Positions 63,167-64,000 of a DNA stretch of 64,000 nucleotides are shown here, piece by piece. The notes under the pieces were generated by a model. That model was not told the DNA's origin, made no database searches, and saw only the letters and a program-made list of their open reading frames with translations. This stretch comes from Acidobacteriota bacterium. Its GTDB lineage: Bacteria; Acidobacteriota; Terriglobia; Terriglobales; Acidobacteriaceae. The stretch is from the NCBI GenBank assembly GCA_013289685.1, contig JABCZL010000001.1, positions 437,838-501,837 on the forward strand. The letters are read 5' to 3'. The position numbers and the translations under genes were made by a program. How positions within the stretch are numbered: the first letter of the stretch is position 1; every line of letters starts with the position of its first letter.

Positions 63167-64000
63167 ATGAAGATCGCTCTAAATAAGTTTGGCACTCTGG
63201 TTTTAACGGCTGCATTTTCTTTCGGCGCGATAAGCCTTGCGTCGGCCCAGGCACAACACCGCGGCGGCCAGGTCACAATTCCCGCATCCAGCACGGAACG
63301 CAAGGGCGATATTGGACTGCGCGCGCACACCAACATTAAGGTCTTCACGCCCACCGGAGGCCTCCCCAAGCAGTCCGCTGCCGTAGCAGTCGGTCCTCCT
63401 TTCGCCGGTTATCTCTTCGAGACTCCGGCCTCGCTCGCCTGCATCTACAATCTGGTTCCGCAATCGACCGGCTGCAATCCCAACACGGTCAGAGCGGTCC
63501 CAACCGGTGGCTCGACGTCCATCGCCATCGTCGATGCCTACGACGACCCGGGAGTCACCAAGGATCTGGCCAAGTTCTCCAAGCAATTCGGTCTGCCGCT
63601 CGCGAACTTCCAGGTGGTATTCGCGGACGGCACCCGACCCTACAATGACCCCGGTTGGGAAATCGAAGAGTCGCTCGATGTTCAGTGGGCGCACGCCATG
63701 GCTCCGGGCGCCAAGCTTTACTTGGTGGAAGCGGCTTCCAACAGTTTCTATGATCTGCTGACGGCCGAAACCGTAGCCGCATCGCTGGTGGCGAATGACG
63801 GCGGTGGCGTGGTTTCCAATAGCTGGGGTGGCAGCGAGTTTGTCGACGAAGCCGCCTACGACTCCTTCTTCACCTACCCGGGTGTGGTCTATTTCGCATC
63901 CGCGGGAGATGGGCCGGGCGTCATCTATCCCAGTGCGTCTCCCTACGTGGTTGCGGTCGGTGGCACAACCCTGAGCCGCAACCCCAACGATGGTGCTTAC
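63167..64000 (+). CDS. Sedolisin (S53) serine-carboxyl peptidase, truncated by the window edge
   Basis: First 278 residues of an exported peptidase. Signal peptide (LVLTAAFSFGAISLASAQ), a short region in place of a full pro-domain, then the catalytic domain: TSIAIVDAYDDPG, the Glu/Asp pair in EESLDVQWAHAMAPGA, VVSNSWGGSEF and VVYFASAGDGPG with the oxyanion-hole Asp. The catalytic Ser (GTSxSxP) would lie beyond 64000. S53 enzymes act in acid conditions, which would suit an acid-soil bacterium. ATG 63167 has AAGGAGAAAG upstream. The prodomain seems unusually short (about 80 residues between signal peptide and catalytic domain). Confidence 0.85.
   Translation, partial: MKIALNKFGTLVLTAAFSFGAISLASAQAQHRGGQVTIPASSTERKGDIGLRAHTNIKVFTPTGGLPKQSAAVAVGPPFAGYLFETPASLACIYNLVPQSTGCNPNTVRAVPTGGSTSIAIVDAYDDPGVTKDLAKFSKQFGLPLANFQVVFADGTRPYNDPGWEIEESLDVQWAHAMAPGAKLYLVEAASNSFYDLLTAETVAASLVANDGGGVVSNSWGGSEFVDEAAYDSFFTYPGVVYFASAGDGPGVIYPSASPYVVAVGGTTLSRNPNDGAY

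Overview
The window is GC-rich, densely coded chromosomal DNA from a Gram-negative soil-type bacterium, most likely an Acidobacteriota (class Terriglobia). The evidence is family content, not a marker gene: a VWFA-related protein of the acidobacterial type, GloVer-type and HAF-type propeller repeats, a TIGR04053-like radical SAM protein, system II (ResB/CcsA) cytochrome c maturation, a sedolisin, long paired TolC proteins, and acidobacterial-style intergenic palindromes. I saw no rRNA, tRNA, CRISPR array, intact insertion sequence or prophage.

Layout. 0.4-5.8 kb: two tandem TolC paralogues and a KdtX/WaaE-like glycosyltransferase. 6.1-8.0 kb: the large subunit of a B12-dependent acyl-CoA mutase whose specificity residues are of the isobutyryl-CoA mutase type. 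8.2-9.6 kb: two tandem membrane-anchored TPR genes, the second frameshifted. 9.9-20.6 kb (minus strand): 16-CXXCH cytochrome, NHL propeller, tetraheme cytochrome, prolyl isomerase, outer-membrane barrel, second NHL propeller and a 12-heme cytochrome. 21-28 kb (plus strand, divergent): ResB, CcsA, histidine kinase and an NtrC-type sigma-54 activator. 28.5-33.2 kb: diguanylate cyclase, monoheme cytochrome c, GloVer propeller protein and an orphan receiver. 33.6-38.5 kb: an M48-like protein with a broken zinc motif, small and hypothetical genes, and a dispersed intergenic repeat. 39-42.9 kb: radical SAM/SPASM protein, SIS-domain protein, isochorismatase-family hydrolase and MmcQ/YjbR protein. 43-52.6 kb: enamidase-like amidohydrolase, MBL-fold protein, two AA_synth paralogues, a UPF0280 protein, a 6-hydroxynicotinate-reductase-like flavo-iron-sulfur protein and a two-gene molybdenum hydroxylase. 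52.7-64 kb: serine hydrolase, APC permease, VWFA-type protein, secreted propeller-like protein, CocE-type hydrolase, PP2C phosphatase, HAF-repeat protein and the start of a sedolisin.

How the genes work together. The 9.9-28 kb block reads as an electron-export locus: secreted multiheme cytochromes, an outer-membrane barrel, a periplasmic prolyl isomerase, two propellers, the membrane machinery that attaches heme, and a two-component system coupled to it. The tetraheme protein has exactly eight histidines for four CXXCH motifs, a perfect Shine-Dalgarno and its own terminator. The first 213 residues of the 12-heme protein repeat the same heme-ligand order. This pattern, with an isomerase, channel and propellers nearby, resembles OmcE/OmcS-type cytochrome nanowire loci and is the best candidate here for an undescribed system. 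CRP-type palindromes (TGTGA-N6-TCACA) lie upstream of the tetraheme gene, between the cytochrome and ResB units, upstream of the radical SAM gene and upstream of the orphan receiver, which suggests one regulon.

The 43-52.6 kb block looks like a catabolic module for nicotinate or another N-heterocycle: ring hydroxylation by the Mo enzyme, ring reduction by the Hnr-like protein, ring opening by the enamidase-like protein, with three conserved proteins of unknown role between them. Short degenerate tandem duplications (12-26 bp) recur at gene ends throughout the window.
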